Assembly: GCA_023136145.1 (NCBI GenBank)
Contig: JAGLRU010000089.1
Span: 1-6,717 of the forward strand
Direction: 5' to 3'
Length of the DNA: 6,717 nt
Source: Alphaproteobacteria bacterium
Lineage (GTDB): Bacteria > Pseudomonadota > Alphaproteobacteria > Micavibrionales > UBA2020
The notes under the pieces: model-generated
The model's input: only the letters and a program-made list of their open reading frames with translations
What the model was told of the DNA's origin: nothing
Database searches by the model: none
Shown here: positions 5,985 to 6,717 of the stretch, piece after piece
How positions within the stretch are numbered: position 1 is the stretch's first letter
Layout of the letters: each line of letters begins with the position of its first letter
Position numbers and translations under genes: made by a program

Positions 5985-6013
5985 AATATAGCACATTGCA
6001 GTCTGAATGTCTT
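5985..6013 (-). promoter_or_regulatory. Promoter of tRNA-Arg
   Basis: On the minus strand AAGACA (6013-6008) and TATATT (5990-5985) are exactly 17 bases apart. The -10 is preceded by TGC, an extended -10 element. The -10 lies 20 bases before the tRNA 5' end, leaving a short leader for RNase P. The -35 matches the consensus at 4 of 6 positions. Confidence 0.6.
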
Positions 6014-6024
6014 CATGCACAAAT

Positions 6025-6058
6025 AACAAAAAACCGGAGTTGCCCCCGGTTTTTTGTT
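6025..6058 (-). terminator. Strong intrinsic terminator of the rRNA operon
   Basis: A perfect 13-base stem, AACAAAAAACCGG (6025-6037) with CCGGTTTTTTGTT (6046-6058), encloses an 8-base loop. It lies about 67 bases past the 5S 3' end. The A/T flanks give a T-run in both directions, so it should also stop transcription coming from the plus strand. Confidence 0.9.
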
Positions 6059-6124
6059 TCAATCAAACTTGAACATAGTGAATAGGTTTACAATAAAAAA
6101 ATCTTCAACAAAGCGGACTTAGAA

Positions 6125-6242
6125 GACCTGGCAGCGTCTTACTCTCCCGGGCCTTAAGACACAGTACCATCAGCGATGGGGCTTTTCACGACCGAGTTCG
6201 GAATGGGATCGGGTGTTTCATCCTCTCTATGACCACCAGGTC
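6125..6242 (-). rRNA. rrf: 5S ribosomal RNA
   Basis: About 118 bases. The terminal helix pairs GACCTGG at the 5' end (6242-6236) with CCAGGTC at the 3' end (6131-6125). Between them are the highly conserved CCCGATCCCATTCCGAACTC segment, the GATGGTACTGTGTCT region and CCCGGGAGAGTA. It closely resembles alphaproteobacterial 5S rRNA. The exact mature ends may differ by one or two bases. Confidence 0.96.
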
Positions 6243-6431
6243 ATCCAAGTCCGCTCCTGAATCCTACTATCTTGGCCGTCTGCTTGAGCTTCCGACTTAA
6301 GATAGCGAATTCGCTGAAAATTTTACAACAACCGTATTTTCAAGAAATACCAACTTGATATGCTTGTTCTCATCAAGTGTGGCCTTACTACTGCGCGCAA
6401 TTCATGCATCGCATGCAAGCATGCGCGCAGA
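6243..6431 (-). other. 23S-5S spacer with processing hairpins
   Basis: This spacer of about 190 bases holds no tRNA. Next to the 23S 3' end there is a perfect 9-base inverted repeat CTGCGCGCA (6391-6399) and TGCGCGCAG (6422-6430), with a smaller CATGC/GCATG hairpin inside (6403-6415); it is probably a precursor processing stalk. Nearer the 5S are CTATCTT (6267-6273) with AAGATAG (6299-6305), and the 12-base palindrome AGCGAATTCGCT (6304-6315). Confidence 0.7.
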
Positions 6432-6717
6432 TTCAAGCCTTTCGAGTTATTAGTACCAGTAAGCTCAAGACATTACTGCCCTTACACATCTGGCCTATCA
6501 ACGTCGTAGTCTACGACGACTCTCAGGGAATACTTGTTTTGAGGTAAGTTTCACGCTTAGATGCTTTCAGCGTTTATCTTTTCCGTACTTAGCTACCCAG
6601 CTGTGCCGTTGGCACGACAACTGGTCTACCAGAGGTACGTCAATCCCGGTCCTCTCGTACTAGGGACCGATCCTCTCAATATTCCAACACCCACGGTAGA
6701 TAGGGACCGAACTGTCT
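6432..6717 (-). rRNA. rrl: 23S ribosomal RNA, 3' part only
   Basis: The last roughly 286 bases of 23S rRNA (domain VI), continuing past the right edge. On the minus strand the sarcin-ricin loop AGTACGAGAGGACC lies at 6661-6648, followed by the conserved GTAGCTAAGTACGGAAAAGA, the GCTGAAAGCATCTAAGCGTG stretch, CCTCAAAACAAGTATTCCCT and the closing TTACTGGTACTAATAACTCG. These match the alphaproteobacterial pattern. The mature 3' end is set by similarity near GGCTTGAAT and is approximate. Confidence 0.96.

Noticed and set aside
1..6717. CRISPR array or complete insertion sequence
   Set aside because: No regularly spaced repeat with unique spacers and no transposase frame can be seen; the only tandem repeat has two units.

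Overview
The window looks like part of an alphaproteobacterial chromosome of moderate to low GC. The evidence is the divergent fxsA / Tim44-domain / mltA arrangement, the alphaproteobacterial-type 5S and 23S rRNA sequences, and intergenic repeats of a kind common in that class. I cannot place the order or genus from sequence alone.

Layout, left to right. (1) Positions 1-2037, minus strand: a two-gene unit. The upstream gene encodes a 507-residue alpha/beta-hydrolase (nucleophile elbow GHSTG). It is followed after only 7 bases by a caspase-family (peptidase C14) gene that runs off the left edge. Both catalytic motifs of the caspase fold are readable in the visible 168 residues. This looks like an accessory module, possibly a programmed-death or defence type system, and is the most interesting part of the window. 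(2) Positions 2038-2542: a gene-poor stretch with a candidate promoter, two juxtaposed intergenic repeat fragments, a cluster of four GAATC (GANTC, CcrM-type) sites, and a doubtful 57-codon ORF. (3) Positions 2543-5865: a housekeeping envelope block. fxsA is on the minus strand. Divergent from it is a tightly packed plus-strand operon: Tim44-domain protein, lytic transglycosylase MltA (1-base overlap) and an FkbM-type methyltransferase (4-base overlap). (4) Positions 5889-6717, minus strand: the end of an rRNA operon (23S 3' end, spacer, 5S, strong terminator), followed by a tRNA-Arg(CCT) with its own promoter, convergent with the methyltransferase gene.

How the genes work together: the Tim44/MltA/FkbM genes overlap at their stop and start codons and are almost certainly co-translated. 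MltA is a predicted outer-membrane lipoprotein that cleaves peptidoglycan, and the Tim44-like protein and FxsA are predicted inner-membrane proteins. The hydrolase and caspase genes appear to be one transcript with coupled translation. A caspase paired with a lipase-like hydrolase suggests a protease plus an effector or substrate, but that functional link is inference.
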